Source of the DNA: Flavobacterium antarcticum DSM 19726
Lineage (GTDB): Bacteria; Bacteroidota; Bacteroidia; Flavobacteriales; Flavobacteriaceae
NCBI RefSeq assembly: GCF_000419685.1
Contig: NZ_ATTM01000002.1
Coordinates: forward strand, 416,993 to 480,992
Direction of reading: 5' to 3'
DNA: 64,000 bases
Made by a program: the position numbers and the translations under genes. The notes under the pieces are model-generated. The model searched no databases and was not told where the DNA came from. It saw only the letters and a list, made by a program, of their open reading frames with translations. Of this stretch, positions 17,264 through 26,340 are shown piece by piece. Position 1 is the first letter of the stretch. Each line of letters opens with the position of its first letter.

Positions 17264-17526
17264 CACAAATTCGCACAGCAAACGAACGAGTATTTTAAAC
17301 AAATAATTTGCAACTCCCTTTTAATACGTGTTTTTTTTCTATTGAAAAACGATCCGACAAATTTGTTATTACATTATATACACCTTATTGAACCGTATAA
17401 AAAGGCGATTTTCACGTAGAAGTTTAAATATTATAAACTATAAAAAAAGTACTGTAAAAGTTTTGGTCGGAAAGCGTAGCATCTTTGTACTATAGATTTA
17501 ATAACCTATAGAATTAAAAAAACGCT

Positions 17527-17961
17527 ATGAAAAAATCAGTTTTAACTTTAGGAATGCTTGCTTCGTTTTTTGCAGTTTCACTTACAAGTTGTAAGGATGC
17601 AGAAACGAATGTTAAGGACACTCAAGAAGAAGTTTTAGACGCCCGAGTCGATTTGATGGAGTCGAAAAATGCGGCTGCGGAAGCTTTGGAGAAATTTAAA
17701 TTAGATGTTTACGAAAAAATATCTAGTAACAACAAAAAGATTCGCGATTTAAGAGTCAAAGAGATTAAAGGTACTTCGAAAGAAAAAGAAGAATACACGA
17801 TTCGAATTGACGATTTACAAACTAAAAATGAAGCTTTAAAATCAAAACTTGATGCCTACACATCTTATGATGAATCAAGTTATGAAACTTTCAAAAGTGA
17901 TTTGCAAGAAAATGCAGATGCTTTAGAACGTGAGTTTCAAGAATTAGAAAACAGAAAATAA
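17527..17961 (+). CDS. Coiled-coil lipoprotein
   Basis: A 144-residue predicted lipoprotein. The signal peptide ends in a lipobox SLTSC with Cys22 as the lipidated residue; the following KDAE favours an outer-membrane or periplasmic-face anchor, which is uncertain. The mature part is almost entirely charged, heptad-like helix (about 28-144), so it should form a coiled coil. No enzymatic motif is present. It opens a run of five closely spaced genes. A CATCTTTG at 17480-17487, similar to the -7 box, with TTTTG at 17461-17465 may be its promoter, but the 14-base spacing is poor. Function unknown. Confidence 0.8.
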   Translation: MKKSVLTLGMLASFFAVSLTSCKDAETNVKDTQEEVLDARVDLMESKNAAAEALEKFKLDVYEKISSNNKKIRDLRVKEIKGTSKEKEEYTIRIDDLQTKNEALKSKLDAYTSYDESSYETFKSDLQENADALEREFQELENRK

Positions 17962-17988
17962 AACCCCAAAATTAAATTTTATACAATT

Positions 17989-18642
17989 ATGACAACTTTA
18001 AAGAAATTATTTATCGCTCCTGTATTTGCAGTTGCATTATTCGCTTCACAATCAACTATTGCACAAGATCAAACAACTAGCAGTACTCCTTACAATATGG
18101 ATGCTAGAGAAGAACTAAAAGTAGGAATTAAAGCGGGAATGAACTATTCTAACGTGTACAGCGAAAGTGGTAACGATTTTGTTGCAGACGGAAAAGCTGG
18201 ATTCGCAGGTGGAGTATTTGTTTCCATTCCTTTAAATCAATTAATTGGTGTTCAACCTGAATTGATGTATTCACAAAAAGGATTCAAAGGTGAAGTTATA
18301 GGAATTGACTATAAAGCAACGTTCAACTATTTAGATTTGCCAATTCATTTACAAATCAAACCTACAGAAAACATTAGTATTCTTGCAGGGCCACAATTTT
18401 CATACTTATTGAGTTCAAAATACGAACTTGGATCTTTAAGTGCTGTAAATGAAAAAGATTTAGAAGATGACAACAACAGAGCTACTGTAGGGATTTCTGC
18501 AGGTGTGGATTTCACAGTTCAAAACTTCCTTATTTCTGCTCGTGGATCATGGGATTTAAGCAAAATGAACAAGGATAACAATACTAGTGATATCAACTAT
18601 AAAAATCAATTATTTCAAGTTACTTTAGGATACCGTTTCTAA
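17989..18642 (+). CDS. Outer-membrane beta-barrel protein (PorT-like)
   Basis: A 217-residue exported protein of the outer-membrane beta-barrel family found widely in Bacteroidota. The signal peptide covers about residues 1-25 (ending STIA-Q). Then come alternating amphipathic strands: VGIKAGMNYSNVYS, GVFVSIPLNQLIGVQPELMY, YLDLPIHLQIK, ISILAGPQFSYLL, VGISAGVDF, and a final VTLGYRF with terminal Phe as needed for BAM-dependent insertion. About eight strands are expected. It follows the lipoprotein gene by 27 bases, suggesting a common message. No ligand or transport role can be named. Confidence 0.85.
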   Translation: MTTLKKLFIAPVFAVALFASQSTIAQDQTTSSTPYNMDAREELKVGIKAGMNYSNVYSESGNDFVADGKAGFAGGVFVSIPLNQLIGVQPELMYSQKGFKGEVIGIDYKATFNYLDLPIHLQIKPTENISILAGPQFSYLLSSKYELGSLSAVNEKDLEDDNNRATVGISAGVDFTVQNFLISARGSWDLSKMNKDNNTSDINYKNQLFQVTLGYRF

Positions 18643-18743
18643 AGAACAGTGGGAGAAATTGTTATTGAAAAAGAAAAAAAACCGAAAGACCGCTATATCT
18701 TTCAAAATATTAAAAAAAAATACTAATTTTAAAAACAAACATT

Positions 18744-19076
18744 ATGAGCTCAGGAAAAGTAGTTTTAGGTGCAATCGCAGGATTAGCAACAGGTGCAATA
18801 TTAGGAATTTTATTCGCTCCAGAAAAAGGAAAAGATACTCGCAAGAAAATTGCTAAAAAAAGCAAAGATTCTGTTGAAGATATCAAAGCAAAATATGAAG
18901 ACATTATCAGTGCTTTAACATCAAAAGTGGAAAGCGTAAAAAAAGATGCTTCAAAATTGTTTGAACATGGAAAAGATTTAGCAGAAGATGCTAAAGACGA
19001 TGCTTCAAAATTATACTCAGGTGGAAAAGATTTAGCCCACGAAGCTAAAATCAGAGCTGCTAATCAAGTTAAATAA
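18744..19076 (+). CDS. YtxH domain protein
   Basis: A 110-residue protein with the YtxH signature: a glycine-rich membrane segment (about 7-28, GAIAGLATGAILGILFAPEKG) shown here only in name, followed at once by the APEKGKDTRKK motif and a long Lys/Asp/Ala-rich helix with imperfect repeats (DASKLF / DASKLY, GKDLAEDAK / GKDLAHEAK). Such proteins are often made under stress and resemble LEA-like helices. It lies 101 bases after the barrel gene; a weak GAAAGA/TCTTTC hairpin at 18684-18703 sits in that gap. The next two genes are closely packed, implying co-expression. Confidence 0.85.
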   Translation: MSSGKVVLGAIAGLATGAILGILFAPEKGKDTRKKIAKKSKDSVEDIKAKYEDIISALTSKVESVKKDASKLFEHGKDLAEDAKDDASKLYSGGKDLAHEAKIRAANQVK

Positions 19077-19090
19077 TTAAATGTACTATT

Positions 19091-19453
19091 ATGAAAGATA
19101 AAGCAATATTAATAGAAATGCTTTTTGAGAAGGTGGAATCATATACAAAAACCTCCTTAGAATTATATCGACTGAAAGCGATTGATAAAATCACAGATGT
19201 GTTTGCAACAATTGCATCAGGAATGATTATTGCTCTTATTATTGCTTTATTCTTCATTTTAATTTCAGTAGGTTTAGCACTTTATTTAGGTGAAGTACTT
19301 GGAAAAACGTATTATGGTTTCTTTGCACTAGGAGGTTTTTACGCTTTAGTTGCAATCATTATCGCGATGAATCGTCGTGCATGGTTGGAAAGCAAACTAA
19401 ATGATTTCATTATTAATCAAACTTTTAAAAAGAAAGACAATGTACACAATTAA
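19091..19453 (+). CDS. Holin-X/DUF1469-like membrane protein
   Basis: A 120-residue protein with two strong hydrophobic helices (about residues 42-65 and 72-94) between a charged N-terminal helix and a basic C-terminus. The layout matches the phage_holin_3_6 (Actinobacterial holin-X) / DUF1469 family, which despite the name is usually chromosomal and found with YtxH and CsbD-type stress genes. It follows the ytxH gene by 14 bases, and its last codons overlap the start of the next gene by 14 bases, so translation is probably coupled. No evidence of lytic function or a phage nearby. Confidence 0.75.
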   Translation: MKDKAILIEMLFEKVESYTKTSLELYRLKAIDKITDVFATIASGMIIALIIALFFILISVGLALYLGEVLGKTYYGFFALGGFYALVAIIIAMNRRAWLESKLNDFIINQTFKKKDNVHN

Positions 19454-19811
19454 TAGCGACAAAAGTTTAGCAGAAGCCATCCGTAATCTAGAAGCACAAC
19501 GTGTTATAGAATTAGAAATTTTAAAAAAGACCGCCGAATTAACTTTACATGAGTTAAATCCGGTCAACATTGTTAAAGAGAAAATTCACGACGGATTATC
19601 TAACATTGGAGAAACAGTACAATCCACTGGTTTCAAAAATGGATTATTGAAAACTGGAATTGGTTTAGCTACTGGTTTTTTAACCAAAAAACTATTAGTG
19701 GGTTCGAATGCCGGAATAATGAAGCGGCTTTTAGGAACCGCAATTCAAGCAGCAGTTTCCGGATTTGTAATCAAGAAATTACCTGAAGAAGATGAATTTA
19801 AAAATACATAA
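19440..19811 (+). CDS. Conserved hypothetical, envelope operon
   Basis: A 123-residue protein from the ATG at 19440; the longer frame from 19401 would lie wholly inside the previous gene and is less likely. The N-terminal part (about 1-45) is an acidic helix. The rest has Gly/Ala/Leu segments, such as LLKTGIGLATGFLTKKLL and LLGTAIQAAVSGFVIKKL, that could be short or amphipathic membrane helices. I do not recognise a named domain. Gene order YtxH / holin-X / this protein suggests that the three act together at the inner membrane. A terminator follows at once. Confidence 0.7.
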   Translation: MYTINSDKSLAEAIRNLEAQRVIELEILKKTAELTLHELNPVNIVKEKIHDGLSNIGETVQSTGFKNGLLKTGIGLATGFLTKKLLVGSNAGIMKRLLGTAIQAAVSGFVIKKLPEEDEFKNT

Positions 19812-19819
19812 AGTGAAGA

Positions 19820-19849
19820 CCGGTTTTTTTTATAGAAATCGGTTTTTTT
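19820..19849 (+). terminator. Intrinsic terminator of the envelope operon
   Basis: CCGGTTT (19820-19826) pairs with AAATCGG (19836-19842, one G-U pair), followed by seven T residues (19843-19849). It lies 9 bases after the stop of the last gene. Confidence 0.75.
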
Positions 19850-19927
19850 CTTTGTAATTAAATTATCTTGGACGCGCCGTAATAGTGCCTTTTTTTACCC
19901 CAAATTTTACTTCTATTTCCTACTCTA

Positions 19928-21862
19928 ATGATAAATAAAATTTCATTATATTCATTCGTGGTTGCATTAGCTCTTTTTTCGAGTGTTACCGTTGCACAAG
20001 AAAAAGACAAGGTAAAAGATACTACACAAACGAAGATAATAAAGCGTACCGCAAAAGTTGAGGAGGAAACCAAGGACACTACACTTTACAAAAACATTGA
20101 AAAATTTAGTAAAAAAAGCAAATTTACTAAATTATTACACAAAGCTATTTTCGAAGGAACGTCAACAAAAAGTTCAAATCCCATTCGACGTCCTAAGAAT
20201 AAAGTATATAAAAAATACGAAGGAAAGATCATCCGAAATATAAACATCGAAACCCTAGATCCTTTTGGTTACTCAGTGGCAGACACGACCAAAAAGCCTA
20301 AAAATTGGGCAGAAGAAACAGGGAACAAGTTGCATTTAAAATCAAAGGAATTTGCCATTCGGAACCTTACTTTATTAAAAAAGAATACACCACTTGATTC
20401 GTTACTTGTTCGGGAAACAGAGCGATTGATTCGTAATCAACGTTTCGTAAGCCAAGTGCAAATTACTGCTCAATTGGCAAGTAAAAATTCTGATTCCGTT
20501 GACGTTACCGTACGCGTTTTAGATTCTTGGAGTATAATTCCAAAAGGTTCCATATCACCAAATCGAACTCGCTTTGAGTTAATTGACCGAAATTTCTTCG
20601 GCTCAGGTGTTGATTTTAGCAATAAAGTTACCCACGAGAACAGTTCTGGAATCACCGGTTATGCTACACGACTGATTGTACCTACAATTAAAAGTACTTA
20701 TATTCGAACAACGATTGAATACCGCTTAGAATTAGATGGAAGTTACGGTAAAAGTCTGAATATGGAACGCCGGTTTTTCTCTCCTTTTACCAAATGGGCA
20801 GGAGGTTTTTATGTGGATCAACAATTTCAAATGGATTCTTTAGCAAATTCTTCCGGCGACTTTGCAAATCAAAATTTCAAGTATAATTCAAACGATATTT
20901 GGGCAGGTCGCTCTTTTCAATTGTTCAAAGGAAATAAAGAGGCAGATCGAACTACAAATTTTATTTTAGCGACTCGATTTTTACATACCGGATATATCGA
21001 ATCACCGACCCTTGAATATGATCCTACGCATTTTTATTCCGGCGAAAACTTCGTAATGGCAGGATTTGGTATCTCTTCCCGACAGTTCGTTGAGGACCAA
21101 TATTTGTTTAATTATGGAATTATTGAAGATGTTCCCATTGGAAAAATTTACAACCTTACAGCTGGTTACCAACAGAAAAACCATGAAGGCCGACTCTATT
21201 TAGGAGCTCGAGCATCGTTTGGAAATTATTTTAAATTTGGTTACTTAAGTACAAACTTCGAATATGGAACCTTTTTTAATGATAAAAAATTAGAACAATC
21301 GGCATTTACTTTTCAAGCCAATTATTTTACAAATTTAATCCCATTAGGCGAACGGTGGAAAATGCGTCAATTTGTAAAACCGCAAGTTGTATTGGGGTGG
21401 AATCGTTTAAACATTAAAGACGATCAAATTAGTATTAATGAACGAAGTGGTTTTCAAGGTGAATATGGTGCCGGTTATGCTGGAACAAATACCTATGGAA
21501 TTGGAGGTTACAACACCGAACTTTTTGGGACAAAAAAATTAGTATTGTCACTACAAACGCAATTTTATTCTCCGTGGAATCTTTGGGGTTTTCGTGTGAA
21601 TCCTTATTTCAACATGACTACCGCACTTCTTGGAAATGAAAAACGCGGCTTACATAAAAGTCCGCTTTATGCGTCTTTTGTAACGGGAATAATTATCAGT
21701 AACGACTTTTTAGTATTTAATTCATTTCAGTTTTCATTGGCGTATTATCCCTCAATTCCGGGTCAAGGCTACAACATATTCCAAACCAATTCTTTTGAAA
21801 CTACTGATTTTGGCTTCCAAGATTTTGAGCTGGGAAAACCACGAACCGTCTCCTATCAATAA
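19928..21862 (+). CDS. BamA/TamA-like outer-membrane protein
   Basis: A 644-residue exported protein of the Omp85 superfamily kind. The signal peptide ends about residue 24 (TVAQ). A charged linker (about 25-90) is followed by one POTRA-like domain (about 98-195: GKIIRNINIETLDPFG, then a central helix region with RETERLIRNQRFVSQVQI, and DSVDVTVRVLDSWSI). The remaining 440 residues are barrel strands such as FFGSGVDFSNKV, TTIEYRLELDGSY and GFGISSRQF. A single POTRA is fewer than BamA (five), so it is more likely a TamA- or bacterial-surface-antigen-type paralogue. The partner or substrate is unknown. It is a single gene with a signal of its own between two terminator/promoter regions. Confidence 0.8.
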   Translation: MINKISLYSFVVALALFSSVTVAQEKDKVKDTTQTKIIKRTAKVEEETKDTTLYKNIEKFSKKSKFTKLLHKAIFEGTSTKSSNPIRRPKNKVYKKYEGKIIRNINIETLDPFGYSVADTTKKPKNWAEETGNKLHLKSKEFAIRNLTLLKKNTPLDSLLVRETERLIRNQRFVSQVQITAQLASKNSDSVDVTVRVLDSWSIIPKGSISPNRTRFELIDRNFFGSGVDFSNKVTHENSSGITGYATRLIVPTIKSTYIRTTIEYRLELDGSYGKSLNMERRFFSPFTKWAGGFYVDQQFQMDSLANSSGDFANQNFKYNSNDIWAGRSFQLFKGNKEADRTTNFILATRFLHTGYIESPTLEYDPTHFYSGENFVMAGFGISSRQFVEDQYLFNYGIIEDVPIGKIYNLTAGYQQKNHEGRLYLGARASFGNYFKFGYLSTNFEYGTFFNDKKLEQSAFTFQANYFTNLIPLGERWKMRQFVKPQVVLGWNRLNIKDDQISINERSGFQGEYGAGYAGTNTYGIGGYNTELFGTKKLVLSLQTQFYSPWNLWGFRVNPYFNMTTALLGNEKRGLHKSPLYASFVTGIIISNDFLVFNSFQFSLAYYPSIPGQGYNIFQTNSFETTDFGFQDFELGKPRTVSYQ

Positions 21863-21927
21863 AATGCTACAATTTGAAATGTAATGTTAAAGGTTTTTCA
21901 AAACAATTCTAACTTTCTTTAAATTCT

Positions 21928-21935
21928 TATATTTG
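21928..21935 (+). promoter_or_regulatory. -7 box TATATTTG upstream of the PIG-L gene
   Basis: A perfect TAnnTTTG match. Predicted start near 21942 leaves about 22 bases before the ATG at 21964. Upstream T-rich sequence offers no clear TTG at the -33 distance. Confidence 0.5.
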
Positions 21936-21963
21936 GCATTCTAACCTTACTATTCCATTTAGA

Positions 21964-24468
21964 ATGCAATCACGCTCTACTTTATTTGTGCTTTTCTTGC
22001 TATGTTTTTCATTACAAATTAACGCACAAGCCCCGGCAAAATATAATGCTGCTGAAATTTATGCTAAAATCGAAAAGCTAAATTTTCTAGGTTCTGTACT
22101 TTACATTGCCGCACATCCCGACGATGAAAACACGCGTTTAATTTCCTATATGTCGAATGCCCAAAAAGCACGAACAGGCTATCTTTCATTAACGCGTGGC
22201 GACGGCGGACAAAATTTAATTGGCCCAGAATTGCGGGAACTTTTAGGCGTTATTCGAACTCAAGAATTAATTGAAGCTCGGAAAGTAGACGGAGGCGAAC
22301 AGTTTTTCTCTCGTGCAAATGATTTTGGTTATTCAAAAGTACCAACTGAAACCTTGAAAACTTGGAATAAAGCAGAAGTGCTGGCCGATATGATTTTCGT
22401 GATCAGACAGTTTCAACCCGACGTAATTGTGACTCGATTTGATTATAGAACTCCGGGAACTACTCATGGTCATCATACTTCATCGGCTTTATTGGCGCAA
22501 GAAGCTTTTGATTTAACCAACAATAAAACTGTTTTCCCTAGCCAATTAGATTTGGTTCAACCTTGGCAACCAAAACGTATGTATTTCAATACTTCGTGGT
22601 GGTTTTATGGCACGAAGGATAAATTTGATTCGGCAGATAAAACGAATTTGGTCAATTTATCGACAGGAACGTTTTATGAAGCTTTAGGTAAATCCAATCA
22701 AGAAATTGCCGCTTTAAGCAGAAGCCGTCATCAATCACAAGGATTTGGAACTTCTGGAGTCCGAGGTGATGATATGGAATATTTGGAATTTATTAAAGGT
22801 GAAAAACCAACTGACAAAACCAATTTATTTGAAGGGATCGACACTTCTTGGAATCGCGTTGAAGGTGGAAAATCAATTGGCATTCTTGTTTCAAAAATAG
22901 CAGAAAACTATGATTTTAAAAATCCGTCTGCAAGTATTTCTGATTTGACAAAAGTGTACCAACTGATACAAAGTTTAAAAAACGAACATTGGAAAACGGT
23001 TAAGACGTCAGAAATAAAAGACATTATTGCTGCTTGTGCAGGACTTTACTTAGAAACTGTTGCCGAAAATCAATCTTCAACTCCAAACTCAGATATTAAT
23101 TTGACCGTTGAAGCGATAAACCGCAGTGCTGTTAAAATGACACTAGAAAGTATCACCGTTCTCCCAGAAAATACCGTTTTCAATCAAAATATAGATTTAA
23201 AAAATAATGTGAATGAGAGTTTTCCGTTACAAGTTCATTTACCAAAGAACTTAGAGTATACTGCTCCATATTGGCTCAAAGAGCAAGGAACTGTAGGAAT
23301 GTATCGTGTTGATGATCAAAAAAATATTGGAAAACCAGATATTATTAGACAACTAAAAACAATTTTTAATGTAAAAATCAACGGCGTTTTAATTCCATTT
23401 GAGCGAACGGTTATTTACAAATTTAACGATCCTGTAAAAGGTGAAGTGTACCGTCCTTTTGATATTGAACCACTCGTAACCACAAGTTTTGTTGACAAGG
23501 TAAAAATTTTCAGTACTGATTCAAAACAAACGGTTGCTGTTAAAGTACAATCAGGTGCGGCAAATACGAATGGTGAATTAAAATTACAACTCCCAAAAGA
23601 TTGGAAAGTGACTCCCGAAAGTATGCCGTTTTCAATTGAATTGAAAAATCAGTCCAAAACCTACACTTTTCAAGTAACACCTCCAAAAGCAAGTAGTGAA
23701 ATTGAAGTTAAAGCTGTTGCAACGGTAAACAACGCCACATTTGACAAAGAAAAAATCATGATCAACTACGATCATATTTCAAATCAGCAGGTTCTTCAGC
23801 CTTCTGTGGGGAAATTTATAAAATTAGACATAAAAACGGGTAGTGAAAAAATCGCCTACATTATGGGTGCCGGAGACGAAGTTCCTACAAGTTTGCAGCA
23901 CATGGGTTATGCTGTGACAATCGTCAAACCTACTGAAATTTCAAAAGAATACTTGCAGAACTTTGATGTAATTATGGTGGGAATTCGTGCCTACAATACC
24001 ATTGAAGAATTAGCATTCAAACAACCTATCTTGTTGGAATTAGTTCATTCGGGTAAAACAATGATTGTACAATACAATACGACGGGCAAATTAGTTACGG
24101 ATAAAATTGCTCCATTTCCCTTGCGAGTTTCAAGAGACCGTGTGACTGAAGAAGATGCTACCGTTACATTTTTAGCGCCAAACCATTATGTTCTAAATTA
24201 TCCAAATAAAATAAATACCAATGACTTTGAAAATTGGGTTCAAGAACAAGGTTTATATTATCCTGATCAATGGGACGAAGCCTTTACTCCTATAATTTCT
24301 TCGCACGACGAAAATGAAACACCAAAAAACGGTGCATTATTAGTCGCTCCTTACGGAAAAGGATATTATATTTACACGGGATTAAGCTTTTTTAGAGAAT
24401 TACCTGCGGGAGTTTCTGGAGCACATCGTTTGCTTGCCAATTTAATCAGCCTGAAAAATGCAAATTAA
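21964..24468 (+). CDS. Large PIG-L family deacetylase with C-terminal ThuA-like region
   Basis: An 834-residue exported protein. Signal peptide about 1-22. The PIG-L/LmbE domain follows (about 40-270) with the metal motif AHPDDE at 50-55 and a later HGHHTSSALLAQ motif carrying further ligands; the family removes N-acetyl groups from sugars with zinc. A middle region of beta-sandwich character (about 350-610) probably holds one or two Ig/NEW3-like domains. The C-terminus (about 625-830: KIAYIMGAGDEVPTSLQHMGY, VIMVGIRAYNT, ending GAHRLLANLIS) resembles ThuA/glutamine-amidotransferase-like folds, shown here as fragments. The substrate, perhaps an external amino-sugar glycan, is not known. It leads into the symporter genes 3 bases later. 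Confidence 0.85.
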   Translation: MQSRSTLFVLFLLCFSLQINAQAPAKYNAAEIYAKIEKLNFLGSVLYIAAHPDDENTRLISYMSNAQKARTGYLSLTRGDGGQNLIGPELRELLGVIRTQELIEARKVDGGEQFFSRANDFGYSKVPTETLKTWNKAEVLADMIFVIRQFQPDVIVTRFDYRTPGTTHGHHTSSALLAQEAFDLTNNKTVFPSQLDLVQPWQPKRMYFNTSWWFYGTKDKFDSADKTNLVNLSTGTFYEALGKSNQEIAALSRSRHQSQGFGTSGVRGDDMEYLEFIKGEKPTDKTNLFEGIDTSWNRVEGGKSIGILVSKIAENYDFKNPSASISDLTKVYQLIQSLKNEHWKTVKTSEIKDIIAACAGLYLETVAENQSSTPNSDINLTVEAINRSAVKMTLESITVLPENTVFNQNIDLKNNVNESFPLQVHLPKNLEYTAPYWLKEQGTVGMYRVDDQKNIGKPDIIRQLKTIFNVKINGVLIPFERTVIYKFNDPVKGEVYRPFDIEPLVTTSFVDKVKIFSTDSKQTVAVKVQSGAANTNGELKLQLPKDWKVTPESMPFSIELKNQSKTYTFQVTPPKASSEIEVKAVATVNNATFDKEKIMINYDHISNQQVLQPSVGKFIKLDIKTGSEKIAYIMGAGDEVPTSLQHMGYAVTIVKPTEISKEYLQNFDVIMVGIRAYNTIEELAFKQPILLELVHSGKTMIVQYNTTGKLVTDKIAPFPLRVSRDRVTEEDATVTFLAPNHYVLNYPNKINTNDFENWVQEQGLYYPDQWDEAFTPIISSHDENETPKNGALLVAPYGKGYYIYTGLSFFRELPAGVSGAHRLLANLISLKNAN

Positions 24469-24471
24469 TAT

Positions 24472-24579
24472 ATGGAGCCACAAAAAATAAAAACATGGAA
24501 AAAGAATTACACATTAGTACTTGTTGCTAATGCCATTTATATTCTGATTTTTTACATTATAATGACCTACTTTTCTTAA
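24472..24579 (+). CDS. 35-residue single-helix membrane protein before the symporter
   Basis: An ATG at 24472 opens 35 codons ending in TAA at 24577-24579, 3 bases after the PIG-L stop and 3 bases before the symporter ATG. The product starts with a polar, basic part (MEPQKIKTWKKNYT) followed by a hydrophobic helix of about 18 residues and a short end, so it should cross the inner membrane once with the basic end inside. Tight packing between two real genes and a clean Lys/Trp-helix layout argue for a real protein. Small partner subunits are known for other transporters (for example DUF4212 with some symporters); a partner role here is inference. Confidence 0.65.
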   Translation: MEPQKIKTWKKNYTLVLVANAIYILIFYIIMTYFS

Positions 24580-24582
24580 ATT

Positions 24583-26322
24583 ATGCAGGAATTAGATTGG
24601 ATTATACTCAGTATCACTTTAATATTTATTGTTTCGTACGGTGTTTGGAAAACCAAAGGAAGCAAAGATGTAAAAGATTATATTTTAGGAAATAACGAAA
24701 CACCATGGTATACGGTAGGAATTTCAGTGATGGCAACACAAGCGAGCGCCATTACTTTTCTTTCTACTCCAGGTCAAGCGTTCAATGATGGAATGGGATT
24801 TGTCCAGTTTTACTTTGGATTACCATTAGCGATGGTTGTAATATGCTATACGTTTATTCCTATTTACCACCGACTCAAAGTGTACACAGCCTACGAATAT
24901 CTTGAACAACGTTTTGATTTAAAAACGAGGTCCTTGGCTGCGATTTTATTTTTAATTCAACGTGGTTTAGGAACCGGATTGACAATTTACGCTCCAGCCA
25001 TTATCTTATCCACGATTTTAGGTTGGGATTTGACCCAAATGATCATTGTCATCGGAACACTGGTGATAATTTACACGTTTACAGGTGGAACGAAAGCTGT
25101 TAATGTCACTCAAAAACAGCAAATGTTCATCATTATGTCGGGAATGTTCATTGCATTTTACCTCATATTGAGCTATTTACCTGAAGAAGTTACCTTTTCA
25201 AATGCGCTTCAAATTGCAGGAGTAAACGATAAAATGAACATTATCGACTTCTCATTTGACACAAAAAGTAGGTATACGTTTTGGAGTGGAATTACAGGAG
25301 GTTTTTTCTTAGCGCTTTCTTATTTTGGAACCGATCAATCGCAAGTACAACGTTATTTGTCTGGAAAATCAATCCGCGAAAGTCAGATGGGATTAGTTTT
25401 CAACGGTCTTTTGAAAGTACCGATGCAATTTTTCATACTTCTTACTGGAGTAATGGTTTATGTGTTTTTTCAGTTCCAAAGTTTGCCAATAAACTTCAAT
25501 CCAAACAGTAAACAAGCGGTTGAAAATTCAATATATGCGGGAGATTATGAAAAATTAGAAAATGATTTAGTAAAAGTTTCTACCGAAAAGAAAGAAGTCA
25601 CTTTGGCCTATGCTTCTCAACTTAATTTAGACCGAGAAAATAAGGTTTTAAAAAATCGGATAATTGCGTTAAACGAGAAGGAACGAAGCATCCGTGACGA
25701 GGCGAAAGTTATTATTGGAAAGGCAAAAGACAAGGAAAAAACAAGCGACGCCGATTATGTCTTTATACATTTTATTGTAAACTTTTTACCCAAAGGAATG
25801 ATTGGGTTATTATTGGCTGTTATTCTTTGTGCGGCAATGTCTTCCACCGCTTCTGGATTGAGTTCATTGGCTTCTACAACCGTAATTGACATTTATAAGC
25901 GTAATTTAAAAAAGCCTAAATCCGATAAGCATTTTGTCACCGCATCTAAATTATTTACGATAATGTGGGGAATAATTGCGATTCTATTTGCCTGCTTTGG
26001 AACGCTTTTTGAAAATCTAATCCAGTTAGTCAACATCATTGGATCCATATTTTATGGAACTGTATTGGGGATTTTCCTTGTCGGTTTCTATGTGAAATAT
26101 GTCAAAGGAAGAGCGATATTTTGGGGAGCCGCGTTAAGCCAATTAACAATATTCTTCATCTACTACTTCGCAATTCACATTTATCCAAGCGGACAAGAAA
26201 AACTAGGTTATCTGTGGTTAAACTTTATTGGAGCGGTATTGACATTGATCTTTTCAGTATTGTTTCAAGTACTTTTCAAGGATGATAATTCTATAGAACC
26301 GGAACAGATTGCAACTACATAA
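24583..26322 (+). CDS. Sodium:solute symporter (SSS family)
   Basis: A 579-residue inner-membrane transporter with the SSS fold. About 13-14 helices are visible, starting with LDWIILSITLIFIVSYGVW. Family signs are the TLTFLSTPGQAF-like segment (SAITFLSTPGQAFNDG), a RGLGTGLTIYAPAI helix, the ADYVFIHFI / FLPKGMIGLLLAVILCAA region and the MSSTASGLSSLASTT helix that contributes to the sodium site. A charged cytoplasmic or periplasmic insert of about 90 residues (about 310-395) is predicted coiled coil. The substrate cannot be told; the upstream PIG-L deacetylase hints at a sugar or sialic-acid-like compound. It ends at a strong terminator. Confidence 0.93.
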   Translation: MQELDWIILSITLIFIVSYGVWKTKGSKDVKDYILGNNETPWYTVGISVMATQASAITFLSTPGQAFNDGMGFVQFYFGLPLAMVVICYTFIPIYHRLKVYTAYEYLEQRFDLKTRSLAAILFLIQRGLGTGLTIYAPAIILSTILGWDLTQMIIVIGTLVIIYTFTGGTKAVNVTQKQQMFIIMSGMFIAFYLILSYLPEEVTFSNALQIAGVNDKMNIIDFSFDTKSRYTFWSGITGGFFLALSYFGTDQSQVQRYLSGKSIRESQMGLVFNGLLKVPMQFFILLTGVMVYVFFQFQSLPINFNPNSKQAVENSIYAGDYEKLENDLVKVSTEKKEVTLAYASQLNLDRENKVLKNRIIALNEKERSIRDEAKVIIGKAKDKEKTSDADYVFIHFIVNFLPKGMIGLLLAVILCAAMSSTASGLSSLASTTVIDIYKRNLKKPKSDKHFVTASKLFTIMWGIIAILFACFGTLFENLIQLVNIIGSIFYGTVLGIFLVGFYVKYVKGRAIFWGAALSQLTIFFIYYFAIHIYPSGQEKLGYLWLNFIGAVLTLIFSVLFQVLFKDDNSIEPEQIATT

Positions 26323-26340
26323 GTTCATTTTAAAGCATAA

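Noticed and set aside
17236..17302. 22-residue N-terminal extension of pyrD
   Set aside because: Overlaps a good -7 box and adds Cys/Asn-rich residues not in the family; the ATG at 17236 gives the usual start.
18659..18856. 65-codon frame overlapping the YtxH start
   Set aside because: Very basic shadow frame in another phase of the ytxH gene and its leader; no coding signs.
19091..19453. Prophage holin
   Set aside because: Matches the holin-X/DUF1469 layout, but no other phage gene is near; it belongs with the chromosomal YtxH operon.
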